Positions 35,842 to 37,084 of a DNA stretch of 37,084 nt are shown one piece after another. Source of the DNA: Zetaproteobacteria bacterium CG_4_9_14_3_um_filter_49_83. GTDB lineage: Bacteria > Pseudomonadota > Zetaproteobacteria > Mariprofundales > Mariprofundaceae. The translations under genes were made by a program, and so were the position numbers. The notes beneath the pieces are model-generated. The model saw nothing but the letters and a program-made list of their open reading frames with translations. It did no database searches and was not told the origin of the DNA. Numbering within the stretch: position 1 is the first letter of the stretch; the number at the start of each line of letters is the position of its first letter. The stretch spans positions 1 through 37,084 of the forward strand of contig PFXG01000062.1 in NCBI GenBank assembly GCA_002791545.1, given 5' to 3'.

Positions 35842-36962
35842 TCATTTGATGCTCCGCACCTTTTCATCAGCCTTTTGCGTCTGTGTCGCCTTCCATTCAA
35901 AATATTCCTGCATATCGAAATATTTTCTTCCCGTACTCCATGTTTCATGCTATTCAGCCAGCAACGCACCGATTAGGCGCATGGCTGAGGCCTCATTGGG
36001 GAAGATGCGAATTACCCTTTCACGCCCGCGAATCTCTTCATTTAGCCTCTCCTGCATATTGGCTGTGGCTAGTCGTTTGCGATATTTTTCTGGCAGGGGG
36101 TCATCACCGCCAGCGCATCTTCAAGTCCATTCTCTAGGATATCAAGAGCTTTGTCCGCCTTGCCTTCAAGTTCCCCAGCAAGTTGCCTGAAGCGTGCCCG
36201 TGCCTCAGTCCTGCCCTCAGCACCAAAGACTCTCTTCATGCCCACAGCCAGAATGCCACGATAGCGATTGCTGGATGACCCCTCCAACACATTACGTATC
36301 AGGTGAGCCTGACACCGTTGCCATGTTGCACCCTGAAAGTGCCGAGCAGCGGCTTTCTTTAGTCCTTTGTGATCATCAGAGACCGCTAAATCCACGCCCT
36401 TCAATCCACGTTACTTCAACCAGCCAAACAGTGCGGCCCAAGTGGACTTCGTTTCTGAGTTCCCAACCATCATGCCGAGAATCACACGGTTGCCATCTTC
36501 GTTGATACCAGAGGCGATGAGTCCACTCATCGGCACAACCCGACCATCCGTGAGAACCTTGATTACCAGTGCATCCACAATCAGAAAGGGAAACAGGCGG
36601 TCATCCAACCGGCGTTCATTCCACGCTGCAACTCGGACATCCAGATTGGTGCAAAGGCGACTCACCGCTGATTTGGAAAAGCTTTCCCCACACAGCTCTT
36701 CAGTAACCTTCTCAACCCGGCGCGTACTCACTCCCTGCATTACCATCTCCATCATCGCCAACACCAACGCTTGCTCTGACCGCTGATAAGGACTGAAAAG
36801 GTCGGTGCTAAACTCTCCACCGCGGCTCTGTGGAACACGAAGCACCAATTTCCCAATGCGCGCATAAATCGATCGTGTCCGGTAGCCGTTACGATAACCC
36901 TTGCGATCGCTGCTACGCTCATAGTGCCCAGCCGTCAAATGCTCACTCATCTGTGCATCCAA
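35842..36962 (-). pseudogene. Decayed IS256/Mutator-family transposase
   Basis: The whole reading can be followed from the AQMSEHL region, through YRNGYRTRSIY, the VDALVIKV / catalytic-domain section, GVDLAVSDDHKGL and HFQGATWQRCQAHLIRN, to ERLNEEIRGRERVIRIFPN and a final VRSIK. It is broken in several places. TAG at 36966-36968 interrupts the N-terminus (VVN-stop-VLDAQM). TAA at 36411-36413 replaces a codon in WLK-stop-RGLKGVDL with the frame unchanged. A change in a run of five C's (36096-36100) shifts the frame after DALAVMT. TAG at 35950-35952 interrupts LLAE-stop-HETW. It is certainly non-functional as a single protein. It lies next to the polysaccharide locus, a usual landing site for IS elements. 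Confidence 0.93.
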
Positions 36963-36988
36963 TACCTAGTTCACAACTGCTTCGACCA

Positions 36989-37084
36989 AACCCTTCAACC
37001 CTTCAACCCTTCAACCCTTCAACCCTTCAACCCTTCAACCCTTCAACCCTTCAACCCTTCAACCCTTCAACCCTTCAACCCTTC
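36989..37084. repeat. Tandem array of 12 perfect 8-base repeats
   Basis: The unit aacccttc occurs exactly 12 times and runs to the window edge, so the full length is unknown. On the minus strand (gaagggtt) it carries TGA in every third unit of each frame. On the plus strand it is open in all frames. The last unit lies in frame with the transposase remnant (codons for K-G-L-V-E-A), so the array appears to have grown from transposase coding sequence. A collapsed or misassembled repeat at a contig end is also possible. Confidence 0.9.

Noticed and set aside
36989-37084. CRISPR array
   Set aside because: The units are 8 bases, contiguous and without spacers.

Overview
The window is a gene-dense bacterial segment in which almost every gene reads on the minus strand. 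Base composition, the gene families and the PVWY Qo motif of its cytochrome b (reported for beta- and gammaproteobacteria) point to a respiring member of Pseudomonadota. Nothing in the window fixes the class. A beta-, gamma- or zetaproteobacterium would all fit. There are no rRNA, tRNA or CRISPR features that I can see.

Bases 1-7654 hold a tight minus-strand run: alanine aminotransferase (alaC), homoserine dehydrogenase (hom), threonine synthase (thrC), a COG4255-type protein, recJ, and an iron-sulphur/FAD oxidoreductase that runs off the left edge. A strong hairpin terminator at 7771-7800 separates this run from the respiratory block.

Bases 7823-19471 hold the cytochrome bc1 complex (petA, petB, petC), ribulose-phosphate epimerase (rpe), a DUF1573/dihaem lipoprotein, sdhE and a complete succinate dehydrogenase (sdhC, sdhD, sdhA, sdhB). 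Behind the sdh genes lie the bifunctional NAD(P)HX repair enzyme, a YgjP-like metallohydrolase, an SDR oxidoreductase and a PHP-type histidinol phosphatase. Many junctions here overlap by 1-4 bases (ATGA, TGATG, TAATG), and sdhC is preceded by a five-codon leader ORF. One small cytochrome c (19695-20147) is the only convincing plus-strand gene.

Bases 20231-35750 form a cell-surface polysaccharide locus. It contains glmS, two WecA/MraY-family sugar-1-phosphate transferases flanking a WbpM/CapD-type dehydratase, a 421-base gap, then a more A/T-rich block. That block holds a DUF1972-type glycosyltransferase, an exported GH20-like protein, two sulfotransferases, a sugar epimerase, a GT4 and a GT2 glycosyltransferase, and a Wzy-like polymerase. 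Together they suggest assembly of a lipid-linked, probably sulfated polysaccharide. Flippase, ligase and export genes are not in the window.

Bases ~35790-37084 hold a decayed IS256-family (Mutator) transposase with three in-frame stops and one frameshift. Twelve perfect copies of an 8-base unit abut it and run to the right edge.

The most interesting points are the sulfotransferase pair plus exported GH20-like protein inside a polysaccharide locus, the long C-terminal membrane extension on one WecA-family enzyme, the mini leader ORF coupled to sdhC, the DUF1573-dihaem fusion, and the octamer array that seems to have grown out of the transposase coding sequence.
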